Under the pieces are notes generated by a model, which was not told the DNA's origin, searched no databases, and worked only from the letters and a program-made list of their open reading frames with translations. Shown piece after piece: positions 9,440 to 17,962 of a DNA stretch of 64,000 nt. Position 1 is the stretch's first letter. Each line of letters opens with the position of its first letter. Made by a program: the position numbers and the translations under genes. The stretch is taken from positions 1-64,000 of the forward strand of contig JBFLXL010000011.1 in the NCBI GenBank assembly GCA_040757205.1. Reading direction: 5' to 3'. The stretch is from Bacillota bacterium (GTDB lineage: Bacteria; Bacillota; Desulfotomaculia; Desulfotomaculales; Desulforudaceae).

Positions 9440-10351
9440 CTACAAGGCCAGCATCCGCTCCAGAGACTGAAGCGCGCGGTTTCGGATTTGTTCCGGCACG
9501 GTGACCCGGGGTTCCAGTCTTTTCAAGGCATCACGGACTTTGATCAGGGTGGTGAGCTTCATACTGTCGCATATCATGCCCCTGGACGGCAGATAAAACT
9601 TCTTGCCGGGGCAAAGCTTGGTCATCCGGTGGATGATGCCCTCCTCGGTGCCGACAATGAATTCTTTGAAACTGGAATCCCGCACGAACTGCACCATTCC
9701 GGAAGTGCTCGCCACTTTGTCGGCGAGGTCGATCACTTCGGGACGGCACTCGGGGTGCACCACCACCAGGGCGTCCGGATGCTTGCGCCTCGCCCGCTGG
9801 ATGTGTTCCGGCAGGATATCGTCGTGCACACAGCAGAACCCGGGCCACAGCACCAATTCCCTTCCGGCCTGCCGGGCGGCCCAAGCCCCCAGGTTCCGGT
9901 CGGGCACGAACAGAATCCGGCGGTCCGGGGGAATGGACGCGATCACCCGCACCACGTTGGCGGAAGTGCAGCAGATGTCGCTCTCGGCTTTGACGTCCGC
10001 CGTGGTGTTGACGTAGGAAACCACCACCGGGTTACCGAGTTCCGTCTTTTTGCTGCGCAACGACTCCACCCCGGCCATGTCGGCCATGGGACACCCCGCC
10101 CGCAGGTCGGGCAGGACCACCGTTTTGTGCGGGGAAAGAATCGCCGCGCTCTCGGCCATGAAGTGCACGCCGCAAAAGACGATCACCTCGGCCTCGGTAG
10201 CGGCGGCCGTCCGGGAAAGCTGGAGCGAATCCCCCACAAAGTCGGCAATGTCCTGGACTTCGGGGCGCTGATAATAATGGCTGAGAATTATCGCCTTGCG
10301 TATCCGGCGCAGCGCGTTTATCTCAGCAACTAATTCGTCGGATATTTCCAC
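9440..10351 (-). CDS. nadA: Quinolinate synthase
   Basis: [4Fe-4S] enzyme forming quinolinate from iminoaspartate and dihydroxyacetone phosphate. The 303-residue protein carries the cluster cysteines in VFCGVHFMAE, SDICCTSANVV and GFCCVHD/HPECRPEV contexts, and HYYQRPEVQD near the N-terminus. The GTG start at 10351 is preceded by a G-rich site. It lies between panD (117 nt upstream) and nadB (97 nt downstream), probably in the same transcript as the pan genes. Confidence 0.96.
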   Translation of the reverse strand: MEISDELVAEINALRRIRKAIILSHYYQRPEVQDIADFVGDSLQLSRTAAATEAEVIVFCGVHFMAESAAILSPHKTVVLPDLRAGCPMADMAGVESLRSKKTELGNPVVVSYVNTTADVKAESDICCTSANVVRVIASIPPDRRILFVPDRNLGAWAARQAGRELVLWPGFCCVHDDILPEHIQRARRKHPDALVVVHPECRPEVIDLADKVASTSGMVQFVRDSSFKEFIVGTEEGIIHRMTKLCPGKKFYLPSRGMICDSMKLTTLIKVRDALKRLEPRVTVPEQIRNRALQSLERMLAL

Positions 10352-10468
10352 CGTGCCACCCCTTGCCGCTCTATAAGCGGACCTGATGGAACTCGCCCCT
10401 CGAACTACCCGGCGTCGTTACCGTCATGCTATTTCTCCGGCCCGGTCATGTCAAGTGACCCAAACCCC

Positions 10469-10831
10469 TCAGTCGGGCAAAACCCTGGCGATCTTGTTCT
10501 CGCCGTCGACCAGCACCACCCGTGGCGCCCACCCCAAGGCCTCGTCTTCGGAACACCAGGCGTAAGCCATGATGATCACCAGGTCTCCCGGCACGGCCAA
10601 GCGGGCGGCCGCCCCGTTCAAATTGACCACGCCCGACCCCCGGACACCCGGGAGCACGTACGTCTCAAACCGCACGCCGTTGCTGAGGTTGGCCACCTGT
10701 ACCTGTTCGAAGGCCAGGATTCCGGACGTTTCCAGCAGCTCCTCGTCCACCGTGATGCTGCCCTCGTAGTCTAGGTCCGTCCCGGTCACTTTCGCCCGGT
10801 GGATTTTAGACTTGAGCATCTTCAGGTGCAT
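10469..10831 (-). CDS. panD: Aspartate 1-decarboxylase proenzyme
   Basis: Makes beta-alanine for PanC. The 120-residue proenzyme has the self-cleavage site YEGSITVD, with cleavage expected between Gly24 and Ser25 to give the pyruvoyl group, and the conserved RFETYVLPG and NGAAARL segments. The start lies 5 nt after the panC stop, so the two are probably coupled. Confidence 0.96.
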   Translation of the reverse strand: MHLKMLKSKIHRAKVTGTDLDYEGSITVDEELLETSGILAFEQVQVANLSNGVRFETYVLPGVRGSGVVNLNGAAARLAVPGDLVIIMAYAWCSEDEALGWAPRVVLVDGENKIARVLPD

Positions 10832-10836
10832 TATCT

Positions 10837-11859
10837 TCAGGCCTCCCTCTGGATACTTGCCGCCACTCTTTGCGCGGACCGTTCGCCCGGCAGCCGGACC
10901 ATCACGTTGTCAATCAGGCGTGCCCGCCCGAAGCGGGCCGCCACGGCCAAGAGCAGCTCCCGGTCGTCGGGACCGGGCGCGGTCAGACCGGGCAGCGCCA
11001 GGATTTCAGCGTATTCCAAGCCGGCCCGCGGCTCGGCCGCGATCGCGGCGGCCAGCCGGTCCCTCACGGCGGGCAGGCCTTCGCCGGCCAGGACGGCCTC
11101 CCGGGCCGCCAGCAGGCTCCGGTAGAGCACGGTCGCCGCGCGGCGCTCAGCCGGGGAAAGGTAGGAGTTCCGGGAACTCATGGCCAGGCCGTCCGGTTCG
11201 CGTACGGTGGGCACGGCAACAATCTCCAGGTCCAGGTTCAAGTCCCGCACCAAACGGCGGACCACCAGCACCTGCTGGGCGTCCTTCCAGCCGAAAAAGG
11301 CGGCGTCCGGCCGGACGATGTTGAAGAGCTTCGCCACCACCGTGGCCACGCCCCGGAAGTGCCCCGGCCGGCTGCGCCCGCACAGGACCCCGTCGATACC
11401 GTCGACCTGCACGAAGGTGCGCGCTTGATCAGGGTACATCTCGCCGGTGTCGGGGACGAATACGCACTTCACGCCCGCCTCCCCGGCCAGCCGCAGGTCG
11501 CGTGGCAAGTCCCGCGGGTAGGCCTCCAGATCCTCGCCCGGACCGAACTGGATGGGGTTGACGAAGATGCTCGCCACCACGTGCGGGAAACGGCGGCGCG
11601 CCTCGCGCATCAGCGTAAGGTGCCCCTCGTGAAAGTAACCCATCGTGGGCACCAGCGCGACCCCGCCGGACCGGCGAAAGTCCGCAACCGCCGCCCGGAT
11701 CTCCGCCACAGTCCCGCAGACCCGCAAATCCGGAAACGCCCCGGGACTTGCTGTACCTTGCCCCCTGACCAGGCTCATCGAATTGGGAGGACAAGCATCC
11801 ATGTCCGGGAACGCCCCGGGACTTGCTGCACCTTGCCCCGGACTCTTCTGTACCGCCAT
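10837..11859 (-). CDS. panC: Pantothenate synthetase with a repeat-derived N-terminal extension
   Basis: Condenses pantoate with beta-alanine using ATP. The core starts near residue 47 and shows [15 protein letters not shown] (HxGH-type), [26 protein letters not shown] and SSRNSYL. The best ribosome site (GGAGG, 7 nt before ATG 11859) starts a 340-residue protein, some 45-50 residues longer than usual. The extra N-terminus contains two copies of a GQG(A/T)ASPGAFPD segment encoded by a 36-nt direct repeat. Internal starts lack a comparable site. Confidence 0.93.
   Translation of the reverse strand: MAVQKSPGQGAASPGAFPDMDACPPNSMSLVRGQGTASPGAFPDLRVCGTVAEIRAAVADFRRSGGVALVPTMGYFHEGHLTLMREARRRFPHVVASIFVNPIQFGPGEDLEAYPRDLPRDLRLAGEAGVKCVFVPDTGEMYPDQARTFVQVDGIDGVLCGRSRPGHFRGVATVVAKLFNIVRPDAAFFGWKDAQQVLVVRRLVRDLNLDLEIVAVPTVREPDGLAMSSRNSYLSPAERRAATVLYRSLLAAREAVLAGEGLPAVRDRLAAAIAAEPRAGLEYAEILALPGLTAPGPDDRELLLAVAARFGRARLIDNVMVRLPGERSAQRVAASIQREA
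11729..11839. repeat. Pair of 36-nt direct repeats in the panC 5' end
   Basis: Copies at 11729-11764 and 11804-11839 match at 34 of 36 positions and begin 75 nt apart, a multiple of three, so panC stays in frame. They encode the duplicated SPGAFPD segments of the PanC extension. Confidence 0.85.
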
Positions 11860-11947
11860 TTTGACTCCTCCAGATAGAATCCAGAATTCAGAGAACCGGC
11901 CGCGGAATTCACCTTCCGGCTTCTGACTCCTGACTCCTGAATTCTTC
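11860..11947. repeat. panB-panC spacer with a short GAATTC-rich repeat
   Basis: The 88-nt spacer holds CCAGAATTCAGAG and GACTCCTGACTCCTGAATTC. A related GAATTCTGGATTCT block lies at 36708-36738, between ppx and hisG. It may be a dispersed intergenic repeat family. Confidence 0.4.
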
Positions 11948-12778
11948 TCATTCCGTCCACTCTTCCTCCGGCATCGCGAAGCCGTGCTCTTCCGCCGGGA
12001 ACCGGCCGGAATCCACCTCTTCCCGGAACTCCCGCAACGCGCGGCTGATCTCCGTGTGCAGGTCGGCGTAACGCTTCACAAAACGCGGGGTGAAACCGCC
12101 GTAGAGCCCGAGCAGGTCATGGGTGACCAGCACCTGCCCGTCGCAGTGGGGGCCGGCACCGATACCGATGGTCGGCACGTTCACCGCCGCCGTGATCCTT
12201 TGGGCCAGCGGCACCGGCACGCACTCCAGCACCACGGCGAACACTCCGGCTTCGTCCAAAATCCGGGCGTCTTCCAAAAGCCGCTTGGCCGACGCCGCGT
12301 CCCGGCCCTGGACCCGGTAACCGCCCAGTTGGTGTACCGACTGCGGCGTCAGCCCGATGTGCCCCATCACCGGAATTCCGGTGCCGGCAAGAATCCGCAC
12401 CGTTTCGGCGACCTCACGGCCGCCTTCGATCTTGACGGCCTGCGCCCCGCCCTCCTGTAAAAAGCGCCCGGCGTTGCGAACCGTCTCCGCACGGTCCACG
12501 TTGTAAGAAAGAAACGGCATGTCGCCGACCACCAGGGCCCGCTTCACCCCCCGGCTCACCGCCCGGGTGTGGTGAATCATGTCGACCATGGTCACCGGAA
12601 TGGTCGAGTCATACCCCAGGACGACGTTTCCCACGGAGTCCCCCACCAGGACGATGTCGATCCCCGCTTCGTCCACCAGCCGGGCGGTGGGGTAATCGTA
12701 GGCGGTCAGCATCGTGACCGGACGCCCCTCTTCTTTCTTGCGGCGGATGTCCAGCGTCGTGAGCCGTTTGTCAGCCAC
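11948..12778 (-). CDS. panB: 3-methyl-2-oxobutanoate hydroxymethyltransferase (ketopantoate hydroxymethyltransferase)
   Basis: First committed step to pantothenate: adds a hydroxymethyl group from methylene-THF to ketoisovalerate. The 276-residue protein shows LTAYDYPTARLVDEAGID, LVGDSVGNVVLGY, the KIEGG motif, GHIGLTPQS and ECVP. The start GTG 12778 has GAGGGGG 9 nt upstream and overlaps the upstream gene by 8 nt. It supplies ketopantoate to the reductase encoded elsewhere or by the adjacent DUF2520 protein. Confidence 0.96.
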   Translation of the reverse strand: MADKRLTTLDIRRKKEEGRPVTMLTAYDYPTARLVDEAGIDIVLVGDSVGNVVLGYDSTIPVTMVDMIHHTRAVSRGVKRALVVGDMPFLSYNVDRAETVRNAGRFLQEGGAQAVKIEGGREVAETVRILAGTGIPVMGHIGLTPQSVHQLGGYRVQGRDAASAKRLLEDARILDEAGVFAVVLECVPVPLAQRITAAVNVPTIGIGAGPHCDGQVLVTHDLLGLYGGFTPRFVKRYADLHTEISRALREFREEVDSGRFPAEEHGFAMPEEEWTE

Positions 12779-13664
12779 GGTCCAAAACCCCCTCAAACAA
12801 GGCGGCCAGCTCCCGGGCCTGCACGGCGCCAAGCGCGCCCTGCTCCCGGGCGAGGCCGGCGGTGTAGGCCCCCAGGGCCCGGTAGACTCCTTCATAACCG
12901 TCATCAAGGCGGGCAAGGGCCGCCAGGTGCCATTCCAGGGTCGGCCGGTCGCCGCGGGCCACCGGGCCGGTCAGCGCCCGCACCGGGCCCAGGTTCCGGA
13001 CGTTCTCCCGGGTACCGTCCACAAGGGGCGCGAGCGCCTTCAGGGCGTCCGCGCGCGTCCAGCCGCACCGGCCCAACAATTCGGTGGCGAGGTGGATCAC
13101 GGCCACCAGGTAGTTTGACGCCACGCATGCCGCCGCGTGATAAAGCGCTTTGTCTTTCGCGTTTACCTCCAGGGGCACTCCCCCCAGGTCCTCCACCAGG
13201 CGCCGCACCCGCCAGACCCCGGCGGGGTCCCCTTCCACCCCGAAGTAACACCCGGGCAGACGTTCCAAAGCGGTCTCCACGTCCGCGAACGACTGCAGCG
13301 GGTGCAGGGAGGCGACGTCGGCGCCGGCCGCCCGCGCCGGGGCCAGGACCTCGGCCGGCGTGGCCCCGCTGGTGTGGGCCACCAGTTGCCCGGCCGCGAA
13401 GCCGCCCCGGGACTGGATAGCCGCGGCCACGGCCCCGATCTCCCGGTCCGGGGTGGTGATGAGCACCACGGCGGCGTTCCGGGTGCACTCCGCCGGACGC
13501 ACCGTAAAGGGGCAACCCAGCCGCTCACCCAGACGCCGGGCGGACTGCTCGCTGCGGGAAGCCACCCCCACAATTTCGTAGCCGCGGCGCTGCAGGGCCA
13601 AGGCCAGCGTCGAGCCCACCCGGCCCGCGCCCACTATGCAAACCTTGCGGTCATTGTCCGGCAT
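12771..13664 (-). CDS. Rossmann-fold/DUF2520 oxidoreductase, candidate alternative ketopantoate reductase
   Basis: The 297-residue protein has an N-terminal Rossmann domain (VGAGRVGSTLALAL, near residue 12) and a C-terminal helical DUF2520 domain with KALYHAAACVASNYLVA. It overlaps panB by 8 nt and is the first gene after the leader of the pan block. No classical panE is present in the window. Ketopantoate reductase (NADPH-dependent pantoate formation) is therefore the natural job, possibly like the PanG enzymes described in other bacteria; this is inference. ATG 13664 is chosen for its TTGGAG site. An ATG at 13685 is less likely. Confidence 0.75.
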   Translation of the reverse strand: MPDNDRKVCIVGAGRVGSTLALALQRRGYEIVGVASRSEQSARRLGERLGCPFTVRPAECTRNAAVVLITTPDREIGAVAAAIQSRGGFAAGQLVAHTSGATPAEVLAPARAAGADVASLHPLQSFADVETALERLPGCYFGVEGDPAGVWRVRRLVEDLGGVPLEVNAKDKALYHAAACVASNYLVAVIHLATELLGRCGWTRADALKALAPLVDGTRENVRNLGPVRALTGPVARGDRPTLEWHLAALARLDDGYEGVYRALGAYTAGLAREQGALGAVQARELAALFEGVLDRG

Positions 13665-13707
13665 TACCATACTCCAATCATCCAATCCTCACGGCCGCCA
13701 GGAAAGC

Positions 13708-13732
13708 AAAAAACCCCGGACAGACCCGCGGG
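13708..13732 (-). terminator. Intrinsic terminator inside the pan-operon leader
   Basis: On the minus strand CCCGCGG and CCGGGG pair (6 bp with one bulged G) and are followed by six U. It lies between the promoter at 13857-13885 and the first gene at 13664, so it can stop transcription before the operon. Confidence 0.65.
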
Positions 13733-13850
13733 ATTTCTTGAAGAACCCACCGTCTCGGTCCTAAAACGGCTCCAAGCGGCCTTGCGCTTTTAAGTTTTAC
13801 GGACCACCAAAACCAGGTGTAGTTCCCCTTTGGGATACCACCCGTTGATG
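13733..13850 (-). promoter_or_regulatory. Structured leader of the pan/nad operon, candidate riboswitch or attenuator
   Basis: The leader RNA folds by eye into a first hairpin (GGTG...CACC around 13815-13840), then a long hairpin at 13757-13805. The second has arms GGTCC/GGACC, an inner TAAAAC/GTTTTA stem with a bulge, and an AAGCG/CGCTT apical stem. The terminator follows at 13708-13732. The 'pan' RNA motif known upstream of panB, panC and panD genes also has hairpins with bulged bases. I cannot confirm identity without a covariance search. Confidence 0.55.
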
Positions 13851-13856
13851 TAAGGT

Positions 13857-13885
13857 ATTGTAGCACGGAACCCGCGGCGTGGCAA
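13857..13885 (-). promoter_or_regulatory. Promoter of the pan/nad operon
   Basis: The minus strand has -35 TTGCCA (880-885), a 17-nt spacer and -10 TACAAT (857-862), between the sirtuin stop and the structured leader. Expected start is near 13850. Confidence 0.7.
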
Positions 13886-13901
13886 TGTCTTTCAACTTTT
13901 C

Positions 13902-14639
13902 CTACAATTCAAGTTCCTGAAGCAGTCCTTTGAATACCTCCACAAGGTCCCCCCGCAATACGACTTCGGCCGCATCGTCCCAGGGGGTCGGGTCCCGGTT
14001 GATGATCACGAACCGCCGGGCGAAGCGGGGCAGCGCGGCCACCGGGTAAACTTGCAAACTCGAGCCGGCGACGAGCAGCAGCGGGCAACCGTGCAGAGCC
14101 TGGACAGCCGCCTCGAAATCATCCCCCAACACGTCCCCGAACAGGACCACGTCCGGCCGTAGAAGGCCGTTGCACGGGCAACGCGGCGGATTCTTCCCGG
14201 ACTGAAACCGGTCCACCAGGAAAGCGAACTCGTGCCGCGCGCCGCACCCCAGGCAGCGGCAGGTCCGCAGATGACCGTGCACCTCCCACGTCCTTGAACC
14301 CGCCCGCACGTGCAGGCCGTCGATGTTCTGGGTGATGACGCCCTGGAGCAGGCCCTCCTGCTGCAAGCGGGCCAGGGCGTGGTGCGCCGGGTTGGGTTCG
14401 GCGTTCGCGAACTCCAGCCACCACTCCATGTTGAACCGCCAAAAGGCGGCGGGATCGCGCTGAAAAGCCTGGACGCTCGCCACTTCCATCGGGTCGACCT
14501 TCTCCCACCGGCCGACCCCGCGGCTGCGGAAATCGGGGATGCCGCTGGCCGTGCTGATCCCGGCCCCGGTGAGCGCCAGCGTGCGGGCAGATTCCCTGAT
14601 CAGCCGCGCCAGTCCGGCGATGTCTTTCCCGGCGGCCAC
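13902..14639 (-). CDS. NAD-dependent protein deacylase, Sir2 family
   Basis: Sirtuin that removes acyl groups from lysines using NAD. The 245-residue protein shows GAGISTASGIPDFR (NAD site), TQNIDGLH, the catalytic His in VHGHL, zinc cysteines in CLGC and CPC, and GSSLQVYP. The GTG at 14639 has GGAGGT 6 nt upstream. A GTG at 14663 is the alternative. A promoter lies at 14780-14808. It sits upstream of the NAD-synthesis block, a loose functional link. Confidence 0.9.
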   Translation of the reverse strand: MAAGKDIAGLARLIRESARTLALTGAGISTASGIPDFRSRGVGRWEKVDPMEVASVQAFQRDPAAFWRFNMEWWLEFANAEPNPAHHALARLQQEGLLQGVITQNIDGLHVRAGSRTWEVHGHLRTCRCLGCGARHEFAFLVDRFQSGKNPPRCPCNGLLRPDVVLFGDVLGDDFEAAVQALHGCPLLLVAGSSLQVYPVAALPRFARRFVIINRDPTPWDDAAEVVLRGDLVEVFKGLLQELEL

Positions 14640-14779
14640 GTTACCACCTCCAAAACAAATCACGACAAAGTGATAGCGATAAGTGAACCGCCCATCCCTT
14701 CGCTCTGTTCAGGAGTTTCCTGGAATAAGCGAATTCGCGGGTTTCCTGCTTCATCGCAACCCTGCCGGGCTGCTCCTAT

Positions 14780-14808
14780 ATTGTAGCAATAGAACCGAAG
14801 TAGAACAA
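14780..14808 (-). promoter_or_regulatory. Promoter of the sirtuin gene
   Basis: The minus strand has -35 TTGTTC, a 17-nt spacer and -10 TACAAT (14780-14785), leaving a ~130-nt leader that contains two CAGGAAAC segments. Confidence 0.55.
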
Positions 14809-15107
14809 TGGTTCCCGGAAAAACAAAGCCCACCTGTCACCCCCGCCCTTCGCCCTCGCTTGGCGAGCAAGGAAGGCGGAAGGCGCGGGGACTTCCCGGC
14901 GGGGGAGGCTAAGCTATTGATCCAAAAGGCACGACTGCCCGGTTCGGTGCCTGCAGGAACTCGGGGGGTGCTGTAGAAAAATTATTTATATGCCTTAAAC
15001 CGGAATACTAGGTGCAGTAAATATCCGGTTAATTGGGCTTGTGCGTCGGGAACTCGCCCGGCCTCGAAGGCTCGAGGCGAACCCAGTGGAAAAGGGGGAA
15101 CCCTGCT
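14809..15107. other. Intergenic region between divergent sirtuin and ilvD
   Basis: No gene was recognised. It contains a GC-rich imperfect inverted repeat around 14850-14890 and a GGCAC/GTGCC hairpin around 14927-14950. An AT-rich stretch at 14980-14996 could hold the ilvD promoter, but no consensus pair stands out. No T-box or leader peptide was seen. Confidence 0.5.
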
Positions 15108-16796
15108 GTGAACAGCGACGTCATCAAGAGCGGATTCGAGCGCGCGCCTCACCGCAGCTTGCTAAGGGCTACGGGCAGGCTGAGGCAGGAAGCCGACATG
15201 CAAAAGCCCTTCATCGGCATAGCCAATTCCTTCGCTGAAATCGTACCCGGTCACGCCCATCTCGACAACTTCGTCACGGAAATTAAAGAAGTCGTTTACG
15301 AGGCTGGCGGGATACCTTTCGAGTTCAACACCATTGCCCTGTGTGACGGGATTTCCATGGGGCATGCCGGCATGCGCTACAGCCTGCCGTCCCGGGAACT
15401 GATTGCCGACAGCGTGGAGACTATGGTCCAGGGTCACCAATTCGACGGATTGATCTGTGTGCCGAATTGCGACAAAATCGTGCCCGGCATGTTGATGGCG
15501 GCCCTTCGCATCAATATCCCCACCATTTTTGTTTCGGGTGGGCCGATGAAGGCGGGCCGGACCAGGGAGGGGCGGCCCATCGACCTAGCCTCAGTATTTG
15601 AGGGTGTCGGAGCTTTCCGTGCCGGTCGGATCGATGAAGCAGGACTGCTTGAACTCGAACGAGCGGCTTGCCCCGGGTATGGGAGTTGTGCGGGGATGTT
15701 CACCGCCAATTCCATGAATTGCCTGTGCGAGGGCATTGGACTTGCCCTGCCGGGCAATGGGACCATTCCCGCCGTCGGCCCGGAGCGAAGCAAACTGAAA
15801 CGTTGGGCAGGGCGACAGATCTTAGAGTTGATCAGACAGGACATCCGCCCCAGGGACATCGTGACCAAGGAAGCCTTGGACAACGCTTTCGCCTTAGACG
15901 TAGCCATGAATGGATCCACCAATACCATCTTGCACGCCCTAGCCATCGCTCAGGAGGCGGGCCTGGACTACCCCCTGGAACGCATCAACCTGATCTCCGG
16001 GCGCACCCCCACTTTGTGCAAGGTTTCTCCTGCTTCCGACCTGCACATTGAAGACGTGGACCGGGCGGGCGGCATTACCGCCATTCTGGGTGAACTCTCC
16101 CGGCGGTCGGGGCTAATAAACCTGGATTGCCTCACGGTGACGGGGGCAACCCTGGCAGATAGCATCGGCCAGGCCCGCAGCCTGGATCCCCGCGTCATTC
16201 GAAGTCTAGCTGACCCCTTAAGCCCCAAAGGAGGATTAAAAGCCCTCTTCGGCACCCTGGCCCCAGAGGGGGCCGTGGTCAAGACGGGAGCCGTCCTGCC
16301 TCAGATGATGCGCCACCAGGGACCGGCGGTCGTCTTTGAATCGGAAGAGGCGGCATCCCGGGCTATTCTGGCCGGGCGCATCAAGCCGGGAGACGTGGTG
16401 ATCATCCGCTACGAGGGGCCGAAGGGCGGGCCTGGCTTCATGGAAATGCTGGGCCCCACCGCGAATCTGATGGGCATGGGACTGGGAGAGTCGGTGGCCC
16501 TCGTGACGGACGGCCGTTTCTCCGGTGCTACGCGCGGCGCCTGTATCGGTCATGTTTGCCCCGAGGCAGCCACCGGAGGCCCCATCGCCCTGGTGAAAGA
16601 CGGCGATATAATTGCCTACGATCTGAATGAGGGTACGATTGATTTACAGGTTTCCGAACGGGAATTGGCCGCCAGAAAGGCTTCTGTTCAACCCCCGCAC
16701 CGGCAGAAACATACGGGCTGGCTGGCGAGGTACGTGGAAATGGTTGGCCCCGCCAGCCGTGGCGCGGTGGTCCGGCCGCCGCACTGGGCATCTTAA
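15108..16796 (+). CDS. ilvD: Dihydroxy-acid dehydratase
   Basis: Iron-sulfur dehydratase of branched-chain amino acid synthesis. It also provides the ketoisovalerate used by PanB. The 562-residue protein has cluster and active-site segments [52 protein letters not shown] and [11 protein letters not shown]. The GTG start at 15108 follows a GGGGGAA stretch. An open frame runs upstream to 15033 without a ribosome site. Here it is solitary, away from other ilv genes. Confidence 0.95.
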   Translation: MNSDVIKSGFERAPHRSLLRATGRLRQEADMQKPFIGIANSFAEIVPGHAHLDNFVTEIKEVVYEAGGIPFEFNTIALCDGISMGHAGMRYSLPSRELIADSVETMVQGHQFDGLICVPNCDKIVPGMLMAALRINIPTIFVSGGPMKAGRTREGRPIDLASVFEGVGAFRAGRIDEAGLLELERAACPGYGSCAGMFTANSMNCLCEGIGLALPGNGTIPAVGPERSKLKRWAGRQILELIRQDIRPRDIVTKEALDNAFALDVAMNGSTNTILHALAIAQEAGLDYPLERINLISGRTPTLCKVSPASDLHIEDVDRAGGITAILGELSRRSGLINLDCLTVTGATLADSIGQARSLDPRVIRSLADPLSPKGGLKALFGTLAPEGAVVKTGAVLPQMMRHQGPAVVFESEEAASRAILAGRIKPGDVVIIRYEGPKGGPGFMEMLGPTANLMGMGLGESVALVTDGRFSGATRGACIGHVCPEAATGGPIALVKDGDIIAYDLNEGTIDLQVSERELAARKASVQPPHRQKHTGWLARYVEMVGPASRGAVVRPPHWAS

Positions 16797-16955
16797 ACTC
16801 GCCGGTCCGGTACCTGGGAAACTCCGGCATCGGAAAACGATGTCCCTCTCCGGACACCGATACGCTCAAGTCCCCGGGAGGACCAACGACGGACTTGACC
16901 TAAATAAGGTTGACCGGCTGAATCCTGATTGAATCCTTCACAAGAGGTGTTCCGG

Positions 16956-17726
16956 TTGTCGATGGATGACGTGCTAATGGCGCTGGTTCGTGGAGAGATC
17001 GACCTCGAAACCGCCAGGGCAAGGCTTCAGGTGTTAAACATCAGGCGGGTGGGAGAAATCGCCCGCCTCGACGTCAACCGCACCCGGCGGACGGGAGTAC
17101 CGGAGGCCATCCTCGCCCAAGGAAAGCGCCCGGAGGACGTCCGCCGGCTGGCGCTGGCCATGGCGGCTGAAAGCGGTTACGCCTACGTTACCCGGGCTGA
17201 TGCGGCAGCGGTAAGAGCGTTAGCGCGAGATATCCCCCAGGGGCTCGCGATGTCACACAACGGCTTGGCACGCACAGTACTCTTGAAAAACAAGGACTTC
17301 ACTTTCCCCCGTAGCGGCAGGATCGGCGTGCTGGCGGCAGGCACGGCGGACGTCGGGGTGGCCGAAGAAGTGGTCGAGACCGCTCACGTCATGGGCTGTG
17401 AGGCGCTCAAAGCCTATGACGTGGGCGTAGCCGGCATCCACCGTTTGTACGAGCCGCTGGGGGACATGGTCGATCGGCGGGTGGCCGCCATCGTGGTCGT
17501 GGCGGGCATGGACGCCGTCCTCCCCATTGTCGTATCCAGCCAGGTGGCCGTGCCGGTGATCGGGTTGCCCACGTCCGTAGGCTACGGAATGGGCAAGGAA
17601 GGTGTCGCCGGCTTAATGACCATGCTCCAGACCTGTACCCCGGGGCTGGCCGTGGTCAACATCGACAACGGTTTCGGGGCGGGCGTGTTCGCGTCGCTCA
17701 TCGCGCGACAGTCGGCCCAATGCTAG
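16956..17726 (+). CDS. larB: Pyridinium-3,5-biscarboxylic acid mononucleotide synthase LarB
   Basis: LarB carboxylates nicotinic acid adenine dinucleotide and releases AMP, the first step to the nickel-pincer nucleotide cofactor of lactate racemase-type enzymes. The ~256-residue protein has the PurE-like C-terminal domain with VLAAGTADVGVAEE, DVGVAGIHRL, GYGMGKEGVAG and NIDNGFGAG. I take TTG 16956 as start (GAGGTG 6 nt upstream). TTG 16929 and ATG 16962 are alternatives. No larC or larE is nearby. Its substrate comes from the NAD pathway encoded at 6.9-10.4 kb. Confidence 0.88.
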   Translation: MSMDDVLMALVRGEIDLETARARLQVLNIRRVGEIARLDVNRTRRTGVPEAILAQGKRPEDVRRLALAMAAESGYAYVTRADAAAVRALARDIPQGLAMSHNGLARTVLLKNKDFTFPRSGRIGVLAAGTADVGVAEEVVETAHVMGCEALKAYDVGVAGIHRLYEPLGDMVDRRVAAIVVVAGMDAVLPIVVSSQVAVPVIGLPTSVGYGMGKEGVAGLMTMLQTCTPGLAVVNIDNGFGAGVFASLIARQSAQC

Positions 17727-17801
17727 CCGTCTATATCCAAAACCATCACCCGGTGGGTCATCGCGTGTTCCCCCATCCCACGCCGGTTTTGTCCACTATA
17801 C
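17726..17801 (-). pseudogene. Duplicated fragment of the folP 5' end
   Basis: These 76 nt match 21041-21116 at 69 positions. That segment is the first codons of folP plus its ribosome site and -10 box. The first 40 nt are identical, and all seven differences are C/T transitions. The fragment encodes MTHRVMVLDIDG and then stops at the larB end, so it is a dead copy. It lies in the same orientation as the functional copy. Confidence 0.85.
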
Positions 17802-17962
17802 CCGCTTGTCTGCTCCAGGAGAAGAAGTCAAGCTGCGGCGGAGCACTCTCCCATTCGACATGACATGCACCACCAGCCAAAGTCCGGTATAATAACCTGA
17901 AAAGCGTCCTGAAAAACGTCGAGTCGTCAAAATAGGTTTAAAAGTCATGTGTCAGCGCTGGG

